A DNA stretch of 64,000 nt from Liquidambar formosana (taxonomy: Eukaryota; Streptophyta; Magnoliopsida; Saxifragales; Altingiaceae), in the NCBI GenBank assembly GCA_039720395.1, contig CM077827.1, forward strand, positions 18,518,616 to 18,582,615, written 5' to 3'. Within the stretch, counting starts at the first letter, position 1, and each line of letters opens with the position of its first letter. Of the stretch, positions 18,635 through 30,929 are shown piece by piece. Both the position numbers and the translations under genes were made by a program. The notes under the pieces are model-generated. The model made no database searches. It worked only from the letters and a program-made list of their open reading frames with translations, and was not told the origin of the DNA.

Positions 18635-21600
18635 TGTCACACCCCATTTTTGCCACCTTAGCTAGGGTTTGTCATTGCATGTGTCTTTTTGTTTCCTTTT
18701 TGAGTCTAGTCTTTTGCATTGAGTTTCTAGGGTCCTAAGGATGGTGTGTATGAATTTTGGTTCGATTTGGAGTTGATCTTGAGGGTTAATAAGAACTTTT
18801 GTGACTTGAGGGGCATAATCGTCTTTTTGATCACAAACTTTCCATTTGACCTTGAAATGATCTCCAAGTTGCCAATTGGAGTTCATATGGTTGTATTTGA
18901 GGTATTTGTGGGATCAATTCGATGAATTGGAGGTTCGGGATTAGAATGGCTCAGCAAGGCTCAAGTTGGCTAAAAGACCTACTTCGGGTTAGCTCGAATT
19001 GGCTCATGATTTTCACTCTATGACTACTCATTTGACCTTGATTAGTCTTAATTTCATCCCCAAATGTGTTTAGGGAGGTTGAATTTCGAATTAGAAAGCA
19101 TTCGGTGCGACCCTATGTGCATACCTAAGCTAAGCGATGGTGAGGCATAGCGGTTAACCACCTTTGTAGGACTCAACCATGCAGCCATGGCTAGGGTTTC
19201 TTGCCCTCAAGTGACTCAAGTTACATTCCCCTTCGAAACACGGTCGTTTTGGCTTTCGTTTCGTCAAAATCGGAGTTGATTTGAGCTCGGAAACACATTT
19301 GGAAGTCGAAAGGGTCAAATATGGGCAAAAGCTGACATGGCCTCGGGTGACCACCCAGGCCTGGGCGGCTAGCCGCCTGGGCCCAGGCTGCTAGCCGCCC
19401 AGCCCCAGGTGGTCACCCGAGCCACTTTCCTTTTTTGAGCCTTGACGCGGCTCCCACCCTATTTTCTCGGATTTGCTCGCCTTTGGCCGCCATTTAACCC
19501 TAATTTCAGCCTTTTTTGACCTACTTGAGCCCCAAGGGAACCTCTAAGAGCCCTTGGATCAATCCCTAGGGTTTTAATCCCAACCATTGAGGGTTTCCCC
19601 TCAATCCCTATAAATACCCCCTTATACTTCAGCAATAGGGGACACTTTGAGGCCACTTGGAGAGAAAATTCTGAAGTGTGAGGCATGTGTGAGACTTGGA
19701 GGCTATGGCAGCCATCCTTAGGGTAGTTTAACCTATACTTTGAGTGAGAGAGTGTGAGAGTAAGCTTGGAGGAGGGCTGGAGCATTGCTTGAAGGCTTGA
19801 AGGAAGGAACTCCCAGCAGTACACAAGAGAAGGAGGACTCCCTACAGCAGCAAAAGGATACTTCACCCTAGGTATTCCCCCCTTCCTCCTCTTCTCTCTT
19901 TTAAAGTTAGGGTTTTTGCATAGAATGGGATGATTGCATATCAAAGTTTGTGTTTTTATCATGTCTTGTTGCTTCCATGCATGTTTAGGATCATAGTTGT
20001 GGGCTGTTTAGTATGCTAGGATGTTATTCCATGTGATTTACTGCATGTTTGGGACTTTAGGGTTTCTTAGGTGCTTAAAATGGTTTTCTGCATGAAATAA
20101 CTCTTTGGCATATTAGAGCTTATATTTTTATTGTGTTTTGTTGCTTCCATTGGAATGTATGCATGATTAGGATAATATTTATGGGCTGTTTAGTATGCTA
20201 GGATGTTATTCCATGTGATTTATTGCATGTTTGGGACTTTAGGGTTTCTTAGGTGCTTAAAATGGTTTTCTGCATGAAATAACTCTTTGGTATATTAGAG
20301 CTTGTGTTTTTATCATGTCTTGTTGCTTCCAAGCATGTTTAGGATCATATTTGTGGGCTGTTTAGTATGCTAGGATGATGTTCCATGTGATTTGCTGCAT
20401 GTTTGGGATTCTAGGGTTTCCTTAGTGCTGAAATGGAGTTTATGTTTAGAATAGCTATATTTCATGTGCAAGCTTGTATTTTTCTCATGTGTGGATGCTT
20501 CTATTGATTAATATGCATGATTAGCATGATGTCTATGATGGGCTTTGCATGATTTAGAGTTATTCTATGTGTTTTTTAGCACAATTGCGATTCTAGGGTT
20601 TCATTCATCCTTGTATTAGGAAAGTTGCATATAGCATGATAGCTTAGGGTTTTTTCTTGTGTTTTCTTCATAGTTGACATATATGTGCTGCATATTTGAT
20701 AGCTATGACATTTTTCTGCATTCATAGTAGTTGATTTTAGGGTTTTTTGCATGTCATTGCATGTAGGGTTGAATTAAGGTTCAGTTAGCTTATGATTCAT
20801 GTTGTTGCATGACTTGTGGTTGATCTTAAGCCTTATTTCAATTCTGTCCAGATCTGTTATTTGTCCTTGATATGATATTTTGAGCATGTGTTAGCTCATG
20901 TTTGGGCATGATAATGGCTTGATTTGGAATCTAGCTTGTTTGGTTGGCATTTTTGGTATGTTTGCATGGAAATTGCAGGTGCTTTGACAGGTACAACAGG
21001 TGCAACTACCCCACCAATGTGGGGTGGTTATTTTGGCTATTGTGAGATGAAATCTTACAAATAAGGTAATTACCCTATGCAATAGGGTGGTTACTTTGAC
21101 AGGTTGCTTTTGCTTAAGGTAAGTAGGGTATGAGGGTGCCCCAATTCACCCTTCTTTCCTTTCTTTGAAACTTTCCTTTTCTCCCCCCTAGGGTTGTTTC
21201 CTAATAGGGGAATATGGTGATTCCTATAGTATCCTTTCAATAAAAAATACTTTTTTAAATCAAAGTTTCCATCTTTTATCAAAATTCCATATTTTACCAA
21301 AAATCTTTTGAGAATCATTTATTTTGGAAACTTACCATGTTTTACTTGAAAGGAAACTTAGGGTTTACCATAGGCCTTGATTAGGTTATAACCCTATTCC
21401 CTTTCGAACTACGTGGACTTTGATCCATGTATTTCCATACATGGTACGTAGGCGCTCTTCGTGATGTTCAAGTCCGCCCTAGGATACTAAGTATCCTAGG
21501 TTTTCTCCCCCTCCTTCTTTTTTCTGTTTTTTTCTTTGATTTACATGATTATATGGATGAATGAATGAATGATATGCATGCTGTCTTGTGATGATAACTG

Positions 21601-21954
21601 TTGATTTGTGTGTGATTAAGACTTTGATTTAGCCCAATTAAATTAAGAGACCGTTTAGGGCGATATGGGTGCCTATAGGCTTTGCCTAGAACCTTCCCAT
21701 ATCGTAACTTAGCCTCCGAATCCCCGAATTCTCTGGTTTCCAAAAGATCATTTGCCTTTCCATTTTTAAATATGGAGTCAATCTTTTGTTTTCCTAAAAC
21801 AAAACTGTTTTTAGGGTTTTCCTTGTTTCCTTTAAAAAATAAGGTGGCGACTCCTTTCTTTTTCCAAACCCATTCGTGGGCCCTCTTTTCCTGGGTCCAC
21901 AGATTGGCGACTTTTAAACCCTCCTGTGAGCCTTAACCATTTCTGGGGTCCACA
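18635..21954 (+). repeat. 3' LTR of element A
   Basis: The 3320-bp copy of the 5' LTR runs from tgtcacacccc to ggtccaca. It holds the same GC palindrome (19342-19421), TATA box (19609-19616), tandem repeats, stem-loop (21660-21705) and PBS-like copies. See the 5' LTR for the two differences found. Confidence 0.95.
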
Positions 21955-21959
21955 CCAGG
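21955..21959. repeat. Right TSD of element A (ccagg)
   Basis: Matches 857-861. Confidence 0.95.
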
Positions 21960-22271
21960 GCGTCTTCCTGTCTCGGCTATCCCATGCCTGAGGGTGTCCG
22001 TGCGGTATGCAACATCTTACCTGTATTTGAAAACACGTTAAAAATGCTATGCATGTCCTAACGTGATCCCATCCTTGTTTATTTTGGACAGCCTACTATC
22101 CCGGAGGTGTCAGACTTGATCCATTTGGTGGGCAGCCTGAAGCTGATGGTGACGGATCTGTCCCTTCAGCTAGTCATAGCTCGGGAGGAGGCGGAGGGTC
22201 ATGGTGAGGATGCCGAGAGCGGCAATGATGATGATGGTAGCGAGGGTAGCGATGCTGCCTCGGACTCTTGA
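21955..22271 (+). pseudogene. aORF2 of element B, last exons after the element A insertion
   Basis: The exon broken at 861 resumes after the TSD (from 21960) in the same frame and ends at 22004 (donor GTATGC). The final exon runs 22092-22271, from acceptor ggacag to a TGA stop. It encodes a likely helical segment (SDLIHLVGSLKLM) and an acidic Gly/Asp/Ser-rich tail, comparable to the acidic and low-complexity C-terminal part of A's aORF2. The uninterrupted reading frame across the insertion supports the nested-insertion reading. Confidence 0.72.
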
Positions 22272-22529
22272 CTGTGTTGTTTCTTTTTTTTCTTTTATTT
22301 CTTGGATCAGACTTGTTTTAAACTTTACATTTGGGGTTGTATACTCATGTTTACTCATTTCTCCTTCCCTTTCTTGCGTGGATAACTTAAAAACTTATAT
22401 CCTTGTCTTGTTGTGTTTCAATTGTGCTATGAGTTCGACCATCCCATCAATATTGCGAAGCAAGCCGATGTGTTAAGTACCCGAAGAGCTGAAAACTGCA
22501 CCAAAACACCTTCAAACAATCGTACCAAA

Positions 22530-22709
22530 TGTGCGTACGCATAAAACACATGCGCGTAAGCACATACCGTATGCTGGTATGAAACATGCGTACGCACAAA
22601 ATGTATGTGCGTACGTACCTTTGAAATGTGCGTACGCACATTTACCTTACTTCCCCATTTTCATACTTTCCAAAAATGAAACTAGGAAACCCTGGTGCTG
22701 CCTATAAAC
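22530..22709 (+). promoter_or_regulatory. aORF1 promoter of element B: CGTACG palindrome cluster and TATA box
   Basis: At least four copies of the palindromic tgcgtacgca type lie between 22530 and 22640, plus variants, followed by TATAAAC at 22703. The same motif clusters in B's LTR. From 22272 to 22529 I see no other feature apart from T-rich, aORF2 terminator-like sequence. Confidence 0.65.
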
Positions 22710-22751
22710 CCAAGCCCGACCTTGCGCCTCCTTCTTCACGAGTTAGAATTC

Positions 22752-24093
22752 ATGGAGGCCTCCTAACTTAGCAGAGCGATTACCCGATGGCTAACGTCCT
22801 TCAGTGATTCGGCCAAGGCCGAATTCAACGAACTCTTTGGCCTACCGTGCATCTTTCATTACTGTCAGGTGGATGTTAACTATCCTTTTCTTCACGTGGC
22901 TGCTGAATTTTGGCACCCGTCTCGCCATGTGTTCCGGTTCAACTGTAACGAGCTGTGCCCGACCATCGAGGATTTTGGCGGGATACTTGGTCGTACTGCC
23001 TTCAATGGTTTGCTCGTGCCGGTTACGGAAAAGGTCGCCGCAGATGAGGTTGCTCGATTTCTCGGACTCTCTACGAGGCTGGTGAAACAATGGGTGAAGG
23101 ATTTTTGCATCGACGTCCCTTCCTTATCGCAGTATTTTATCAATCACCCAATGCCCACCGGGGAGGCTCGCGTCTTTTACCTGCGTGCCGCGTGCATTTG
23201 TGCCTTGGCCACCCTTTTCTTTTTGGAGGAGCAGAACAAGATAGAGACCTTCATTGTTCGTTCTCTCACTGAGATAAAAAGTTTCAATCCGAGTATGATG
23301 ATTCTTGCTGGTACCCTCAATGGTCTGGATCGAGTAGTGCGCACCGAGAGCTTCTCCTTCGATGGCAGTCCCCTCTTACTGCAGGTTCCCGAGAGATCCC
23401 CCGTCTTTCCCGCCCGTTATCATTTTTTCCTTTTACTGGAATTTGCCTAAATGCGCGTACGTGCATACTAAATGTGCGTACGCATATTTTAAATGTGCGT
23501 ACGCATATTTATAACTCCTGCTTTTCTCCTCTTCGTAGATCTGGCTGTATGAACGCCTGCGGTTAATTGCTGAGCCAAAGATGAGCATCTGGACTTATCA
23601 TCCCCAGCACTATCGTTACCGAAAGTTGCAAGCCCCTTTCCCGTCTGTCGAGGAGTCCCGAGAGATGCTGGATACCATTCCTTGCCACGCGATCTTATGG
23701 TATTGCCCCTGGTGGCGAGTCACTTACGCTGTGAAGAAGCTCGTGCTTTCTTACTGTGTCCTGATGGTTGGTCTTAAGGAAGTCTCTTTTTACTCCCCCC
23801 TCCGTATCCATCGCCAGTACGGGGAAAAGCAAGAACCTATCAAGTATTGGCATCTTGGGTATACTTGTCCATGGTCCCCTAGGGTAGTGGAGCGTATTGA
23901 GGATGAGTGGCACAACCAAGCCGTATATTGGCGTATCTCAGCCCCCAAAGTGATCAGCCCGTCAGGAAGTTACTACACATGGCTAGCTGCTGACATGGAG
24001 AGGGAAGTGGAGGCTGAAGAGACATACAAGCGGAAAAGGGATGCTGAAGATGAAGAGGGAGCAAACAAGAGGGCGAAAGATGATTCTACTTAG
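22752..24093 (+). pseudogene. aORF1 of element B: PMD-like, two exons, early stop
   Basis: An ATG at 22752 opens a frame starting MEAS that matches the start of A's aORF1 (MEAL) and continues with FRFNCNELCPTIEDF. A TAA at 22764-22766 interrupts it at codon 5. Exon 1 is 22752-23384 and exon 2 is 23539-24093, both phase 0, together 396 codons. The junction falls at LLLQ/IWLYERL, equivalent to the continuous LLQMWLLERL of A and C, so B has an intron that A and C lack. The C-terminus (YKRKRD, NKRAKDD) looks like a nuclear localisation signal. A downstream start (for example 22869) could give a shortened protein. Function unknown. Confidence 0.75.
23385..23538 (+). other. Intron of B aORF1 containing CGTACG palindromes
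   Basis: The donor is CAG|GTTCCC and the acceptor cttcgtag. Three CGTACG-type motifs lie at about 23452-23506, inside the intron. Confidence 0.7.
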
Positions 24094-24249
24094 TGAATGA
24101 GCCCGGATGACTTGGTTTCATTTATGCATTTCCCTTTCTTTCTTATGAGTTAACGAATAAGCATCAAAGATGTACTAGTCTTTACCATTATCAATGAAGA
24201 ATTATTATATTAATATGAGCACCGCATTACACAAAGTTGGCACTTCTCC

Positions 24250-26127
24250 CTACACATAATACTTGCGAAGCCTATCCATGTTGATTGGATGAGTGAACTC
24301 ATTACTATCACTGTCCATGAGCTTAACAGCACCTCCGGGAAGGATTGTCTTAATGATGTAAGGCCCCATCCAGTTTGGCTTGAATTTTCCGCGGGGGTCA
24401 AATACTGGTGCCCGAAATTCCTTAAGTACCAGATCTCCTTCTTTCAGGTTCCGTGGTTTAACTCTTTTGTTAAAAGTTCGGGCCACACGGCGTTGGTAAC
24501 CTTGCACATGATAGGACGCTTTTAACCTCTTTTCTTCTAAAAATGCCAACTGCTCATACCTTTCCCGTATCCAGTCCACTTTTGGAATTCCACTTTCTAT
24601 CGCTACACGTAGCGACTGCACTTCCATTTCTACAGGCAAAACGGCCTCCATCCCGTACACCAGTGAGTATGGGGTTGCTCCCGTGGAGGTTCTTATGGAT
24701 GTCCTATATCCCCACAATGCATATGGCAATTTTTCAGCCCAATCTTTGTAAGTCACGGCCGTCTTTTCCAAGATGGTATTAACGTTCTTGTTGGCGGCTT
24801 CGACAGCTCCATTGGTTTGTGGCCTATAAGGGGAAGACTGATGGTGCTGGATTTTGTATTTCTCAAACATACGCTTGACCTCATCCTCGAATTGTGTGCC
24901 GTGATCTGAGATGATCTCATGCGGTACCCCATAACGACAGATAATATTGGCTTCTATGAACTTAGCCGCTTGCTTGGATTTCAATTCTGTGTAGGCAGCC
25001 GCTTCTACCCACTTGGTGAAATAATCAATAGCCACTAAGATGTACTTGTATCCTCCCGTGGCAGCTGGTTTGATTTCTCCGATAATATCTATGCCCCAGG
25101 CAGAGAATGGCCAAGGAGCACTCAACTGATGTAATGCAACCGGTGGCATGTAGTTGGAACTGGAATATACCTGGCACTGATGACATCTCCGAACATATTT
25201 TACGCAATCGTTCTCCATGGTACTCCAATAGTATCCCAACCTCATAAGCTTTTTGGCTAACATTCTTCCGTTCATGTGTGTCCCGCATTTCCCCTCGTGA
25301 ATCTCTTTCATTAAGGTCTCCCCGACATTCTGATCAACACACAACAGATGAATTCCGTCATAAGATCTTTTGAACAATTTCCCCCCGCAAATGATGAACT
25401 GTGTAGCGAACAATCGTAATGCCCTACGTCCTTTCTTATCGGCCCCTACTGGGTATTCCCCTTTTCCTAAGAGGTTCCAAACATCATGGTACCAAGGATA
25501 TCCGTCACCTGGCTCCTCGTCAATCAATGCAATCGTTTCCTCGTGCGCTGGCCTAGACTTTTGCTGGACGACCAATGGTTCTATCTGGGTTCCGCAGGGT
25601 ATTCGAATAAGCGAAGCCAGGGTTGCCAATGCATCCGCGAACTGGTTGTGGATTCGAGGAAGCGGGGTAAACGTTATCCTTTGGAATTTCTGTGCCAACT
25701 TCTCTAAGTAACTCTGATAGGGTTTTAAATGCTCTTCTCGGGTCTTCCAAATCCTCTGAACTTGGGAAATTACTAAAGCTGAATCCCCATACACTTCTAC
25801 TTCCTCTGCCCCTAGTACCAATAGTGCCTCTAGACCTGCAATGCATGCTTCGTACTCTGCTGTGTTGTTCGAGTTCGGGAAGTTCAATTTAAATGACAGT
25901 GGCATATGAGACCCATCCGGGGTAATTAAAAGAACTCCCACTCCATCTCCATATTGATTAGAGGCTCCATCGAAGTACATCTTCCAAGGTCCAATGCAAT
26001 CTATAACAAAGAGATCTTCATCGGGAAATTCATCGTTCAATGCCTGCCCCGGGATTGGATTCTCAGCGCAATATTCCGAGATGGCCCTCCCTTTGATGGA
26101 TTTTTGCGTGACATATGTTAGTTCAAA
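24250..26127 (-). pseudogene. pol: Element B pol: second RNase H and integrase
   Basis: The 596-codon ORF (24250-26040) continues in the same frame as RT across an in-frame TAG at 26128-26130. It shows the aRNase H acidic set (YFDGASN, AEYEAC, YGDSALV, FADALATLAS), integrase HHCC (EIHEGKCGTHMNG, then CHQC) and catalytic WGIDIIGE, SDHGTQF and GAVEAANK. The C-terminus has GPYIIKTILPGGAVKLMD. This part is open, so the only visible lesion here is the stop between RT and RNase H. It converges on aORF1, which ends 157 bp away. Confidence 0.87.
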
Positions 26128-28164
26128 CTAGGCCAGTAAAGCCAACCATCGCGACAACCACCCGTTCAGCACGGGCTTTTCAAACAGATACTTGAGCGGA
26201 TCCATCCTGGCTATAACCCAAACCTCGAAACTCGACAAGATGTGTCTCAATCTTTGCACGGCCCAAACCAAGGCGAAACAAGATTTTTCTATGGCGTTAT
26301 ATCTTGCCTCATACCCCTGCAGCTTCTTGCTTAAGTAGTATATGGCTCGTTCGCAACTTTGGTCATCCTCTTGTGCTAACATACTCCCCAGAGCTTCCTC
26401 AAAAAGAGACAAGTATAATAGTAAAGGCCTCCCAGGGCGAGGGGGGACCAATACTGGTGGGTTCAGTAAATACCTCTTGATGGTGTCAAAGGCTTCCTGG
26501 CATTGTTCATTCCACTCCTTTGGCTCTCCCTTCCTGAGTAACTTAAAGATTGGTTCGCACGTTGGGGTGAGTTTCGCGATAAACCGGCTTATGTACTGCA
26601 ATTTTCCTAAGAACCCTCTGACTTCCTTTTCGGTACTAGGGGGTGGCATCTCTAAAATCGCCTTTACCTTGAGCGGGTCTACTTCGATACCTCTGCTGCT
26701 TACGATATACCCCAGTAACTTTCCCGATGTGACCCCAAAAGTACATTTCTGGGGATTCAACCTTAAACTGTATGTTCGTATCCGCTTGAAGAACTTTCTC
26801 AGGTTTTCCAGATGTCCGTCTCGAGTTTCTGCTTTTACAATCATATCATCCACGTACACCTCAAACTCTTGGTGCATCATGTCATGCAACAAAGTAGTGG
26901 CCATCCTTTGGTAGGTGGCTCCAGTGTTCTTCAACCCAAACGGCATGACCGTGTAACAATAAGTGCCCCATCCGGTGGTAAAGGTCGTTTTGCCCATATC
27001 TACTGGTGCCATCCGTATCTGATTATACCCCGAGAAACCGTCCATAAATGACATTAATGCACTCCCTGCGGTATTGTCTACCAGAACATCTATGTGTGGT
27101 AATGGAAAATCGTCTTTCGGACAAGCTTTATTTAAATCCCGATAGTCTATGCAGACTCGCACCCGTCCGTCCTTCTTTGGCACAGGTACTATGTTTGCTA
27201 TCCAGTCGGCTTGGTCCACGGCTTTTATAAACCCTACCTTTAGTAACTTCGTAACCTCTTCCTTGACCTTCAATGACCATTCTGGTGACATTCTCCTCAA
27301 TCTCTGCTTTACTGGTTTCGCTCCATCTCGAATGGGAATGTGATGCTGAGCGATTTCTGGGTCTATGCCAGGCATGTCCTCATATGACCATGCGAACACG
27401 TCTTGAAATTCTCGTAAAAGAGCCGATAGGCTTGCCTGTTCATGCATAGTTAGGGTAGAGCCAATTTGTATATTTTTTGGATTTTCTGTGGTGCCTATAT
27501 TAATGATAATAGTTTCTTCTTTGATAGGTTCGATTTTCCCATCTTGGTTCTTGTTAGCTAATTCATTTGGATTTAGAAGGTCATGCATTGGATTAGCCTC
27601 GGCATTGGGGGACTCATTCGAATAAGCAAAATCAGATTTTATTGCATCATCAGAAATTTGGGTTACATCGGTGGATTTTTTTGCGACAGACTCATTCCCA
27701 GACCCTAGCTTGACTTTAGAAGGGACAGACTTCTTATTTATTTTGACATTATAAGTGATTTCAGCCTCGTGTTCCCAGACCCAAGCGCTGGTGTTCCCAT
27801 CAGCCGCAGAGATGAACTCGGAGGGGTTAACAGTCCCAGCATTCTTACTTAAAACCAGCACGTCTTCATTGCTTCTAGCTGACAATAAGAGATCCCAGCT
27901 TGCCTGATCCACATTTTCAACCCAATCTCGTTCTTCAGAGGTCTTAACAGTCTCTGAGCGTGTGTCTCTGAGGGTTAGTTTCTCTTGGAAAAACACTTCC
28001 AGCCCCATCTCCTTTTTCCCACTCTTCCGATTCACCCACGGTTTAGAGAATCCACAATAAGGGAAATCCTCTCCTTCCTTTATGAAATTTCCGTTAAGCG
28101 TATCAGCATTTTTGGGAAAATGTTCCTTGTTCTCGCCTGTGTACCCGAGTCCCTTACGATTGTT
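26128..28164 (-). pseudogene. pol: Element B pol: reverse transcriptase
   Basis: The ORF 26128-28035 holds RT motifs KQRLRRMSPEW, VPVPKKDGRVR, FMDGFSGYNQ, VMPFGLKNTGATYQ and the catalytic YVDD, then the first RNase H (IYYLSKKLQGYEARY). Upstream it contains NGNFIKEGEDFPYCGF, matching the end of A's gag-pro, so in B protease and RT lie in one frame with no visible intron. It is flanked by in-frame TAGs at 28165 and 26128. Confidence 0.87.
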
Positions 28165-29559
28165 CTACATATGAAATTCTGGGAATTCCGTGATGCCATC
28201 TCCTCTTTTTCCCAACCCCATGCCAGGCATGTATCCAAATTTCTTCATGATGTGGGCTACGATGTGATTAATGTTTTCCCCAAAATCTGGGGATACTTTC
28301 TCCTTTCCTGCATCTGCTCTGTCAATCACTTGTATGAATTCGAAGCCCCTCCATTCTATCTCATTGCTTTCCTCTTTTATCCCCAAGACCTGCTCGGTGA
28401 TTTCCCTGTCCCCGTGAATTACCAGAACGCCTCCACCCCAAGGCAACTTGATTTTCTGATGTACAGTGGAAGGGACTGCCTGTAGAGGGTGTAGCCAGGT
28501 CCTTCCTAATAGCAAGTTATAGTTGGCAGGGATGTCCATGACACAAAATTCCACTGTTGATTCCACTAGCCCCACCTTGCATATTATCTTGAAAGTCCCC
28601 ATCACACTCCTGCAACCATTATCATATCCTCTGACTGTTACTGCGGATGGTGAGAGATTTTCCTCTGTTATTCCCAATTTTGTTGCAGTACGCATCGGGC
28701 AGACATTCAATGCCGACCCATTATCAACTAGAACTACCGGTATCTTTAGGTCTTTACATTCTACAGTGATATACAGCGGCTTCGCATGCGCGAACCCTTC
28801 AACTGGCAAATCCTCTTGGGAGAAGGTCATCACGGCTTTGTTCATCGAGCTTACCCCCATGAGGGACAACACTTGTTCAGGGGTAGTTTCCATTGGCACC
28901 TCCTTTTGCGCTAAAGCGTCCAGCAGAGCTTAACGATGCTTCTTTGAGGCAGTAATCAAACCCCAAATGCTTATGCTCGCCTGCGTCCTTTTTAGCTGTT
29001 TCAGGACCCGATCTTCCTCTTCTTCTTCTCCCGGGCGCCCTATTCTCTCTCTTACCTTCTCGATGTCTGCTTCTTGGCTCATTTCTCGGCCCGAGTGATC
29101 TGCTTCCAGAAATCCGGGCTTGAAATGTCTCCCGGAGCGAGTCAGGTGCATGGAATCCTTTTTCATTTCTGCCCAGATATCCTCTTCTTCACTATCATAA
29201 TCTTCCCAGGGAGCTTTCTTTGTACTGATCATTAGAATAAACTCGGACGGGTCCTCGACCTTATCCGCACAACTGATCAGATTCATAAATGCCGGGGGCG
29301 GTGTATTTCTGAAATCCGGGAGCAGGTTATTCTGTATGTTTGGCTTGTCGTTACTTGGCGGTGGTAGCTTTCCTGAATCAATTAAATCCTGGATTTCATT
29401 TTTCAGACACATGCAATTATCGGTTCTGTGGCCGATGCGCTGGTGGAAATCGCAAAACTCATTCTGTCTCCAGTGCGGGGGAATAGGGTTGGGTAGCGCC
29501 CTAGGTTCCAATGGCTTTAAATGCCCTCTTTTGTTCAAATTGGCCAAAGCCTTTGACAA
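28165..29559 (-). pseudogene. gag-pro: Element B gag C-terminus and protease
   Basis: Two ORFs in one frame (28930-29559 and 28165-28899) are separated by a TAA at 28930. The first carries a CX2HX4HX4C knuckle (FCDFHQRIGHRTDNC) and the second the protease, with DNGSALNV, LLLGRTWLH and the G-patch-like GMGLGKRGDG. Only one knuckle is visible, against two in A. Premature stops at 28930 and 28165 inactivate it. Confidence 0.82.
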
Positions 29560-30766
29560 TGGGACTCCCAGGTTTCTGTGCTGCTTGGGCCTGTTGGACA
29601 GCCCCTACCGTGGCCTGTATTTGGGTTCCGCCACCCATCCTGTTGCCTCCGTTTCCACTGCCGGTACCGGAACCATATGTCTTCTTTTGCCTATCCACCT
29701 GACCACGATGAATGGCATCTTCGATGCGAGTCCCACATTGATATAACTATTCAAAATTCATAACCGAAGAAGTCAGCATGCGGTCAAAGTAAACGTGCGT
29801 CAAATTCCTCAGGATAATGTTTATCTGGTCGATTTCCGTGGGTCTATTTACCATTTTGACAGCTTTAGCTCTCCAACGGGTCAAAAACTCAGAAAACGTC
29901 TCATCTGATTTCTGCCTTGTCATCTCTAGGTCTCTCAAGGTGACATCCAGCATAGTTTTGTAAGCGTATTTGTTGGCGAATTCTGAAGCGAGTTGTTCCC
30001 AAGAGTCTGAGACCTTCGGGTCAAGGGCGTAGTACCATTTCGAAGCATCTGACGAGAGAGACAAAGGGAAGGCATACAAAACTTGGTCGGGGGTTAACCC
30101 CCTCATCTTAGCGATGCTCAAGTACTGGCGCAAGTGCTGTTTGGGGTCGCCAGTGCCATCAAACTTCTCATAATCAGCTATCTTGAATTTCGGGGGAAGC
30201 TGCACCTTCGACTCAGTTGTGATTCCTGCCATGGAGTACATGTAGTCATCCATGCCTTGCGATTTTTGCCATGCCGTCTGCATTCGGTCCATCCGGGCCT
30301 TCATGTCAGCATTTTCCACTGCCAGTTTCTCCACCCGGGCGTCCTTTTCTTTGGCCTCTTTCCTCTTTAGATAATCCTCATAGTCGTCATCTTCCCATCT
30401 CGGGTGTTCCTCTTCATTTCCCTTAGGTTCCCCTTTTTCCTCAGTCTCAGGTTGTTCTTCTTCTCCTGACTTTCCTTTCCCCTTTTCCAGCTTGGTAACA
30501 CGATCTCTCATCTCATTCATGAAGCCCCTCATCTCGGCCTTGTCGCTTCTCATCTGTTCAAGAATATCAGCTAAAGTTACTTGCTCTGCCATTTTGCCTA
30601 TCGCAACCCTCCTAAGTCTGTTAGTGGTCGGAGATCGAGCCCAAACACAACCAAATGCCGTTCTTGGTGTCGAATCAATCTTGCTGAAAGGAGAATGAGC
30701 GCGAATGAGTACTTCCCCTAATTTTTCTTTTTCAAGTCTTTTATCCATGTCATACCTTATCACCAA
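29501..30766 (-). pseudogene. gag: Element B gag N-terminal part
   Basis: ORF 29747-30766 carries the retrotransposon gag domain (KFDGTGDPKQHL, LTRWRAKAVKM) after a charged Lys/Glu-rich stretch predicted as coiled coil. A TAG at 29747 interrupts it. The frame continues to 29501 as a Gly-rich segment (TYGSGTGSGNGG), then shifts relative to the downstream ORF. The likely start is the internal MAEQVTLADILEQM near 30594 rather than the ORF start. Confidence 0.8.
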
Positions 30767-30886
30767 ACCCTATCATGTTTACTAAATCTTCAAAGGTTCG
30801 ATGACAGGTAGACCTCTCTTGTGAATTCAAAAGCACCATCTCATCCTTGGCCCATTACAATGCTCTCATTTGGGATCCAAACCTCT

Positions 30887-30929
<43 letters not shown>

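Larger units (their letters stand above)
862..21954 (+). mobile_element. Element A: full-length young Tat-like Ty3/gypsy retrotransposon with two antisense genes
   Basis: The element has two near-identical LTRs (862-4182 and 18635-21954), a perfect 5-bp TSD (ccagg), a tRNA-Arg-type PBS at 4187-4204 and a short PPT before the 3' LTR. In sense orientation it carries gag-pro (4899-8264) and pol (8389-11816, with a one-base frame break). In antisense orientation it carries aORF1 (12191-13477) and a seven-exon PMD gene (13954-16612). A hairpin array (17160-18620) fills the spacer before the 3' LTR. A second RNase H, the antisense genes and a variable 3' spacer are known traits of the Tat/Ogre/Retand lineage. 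Near-identical LTRs imply recent insertion. The pol frame break may make it dependent on relatives. Confidence 0.95.

Noticed and set aside
22869..23450. B aORF1 starting at 22869 as the full gene
   Set aside because: Homology to A's aORF1 continues upstream to an ATG at 22752, interrupted by one TAA, so the shorter ORF is a remnant.
30890..30924. Poly(T) as the tail of a retroposed gene
   Set aside because: It lies in the leader of element B with no adjacent gene copy or TSD.
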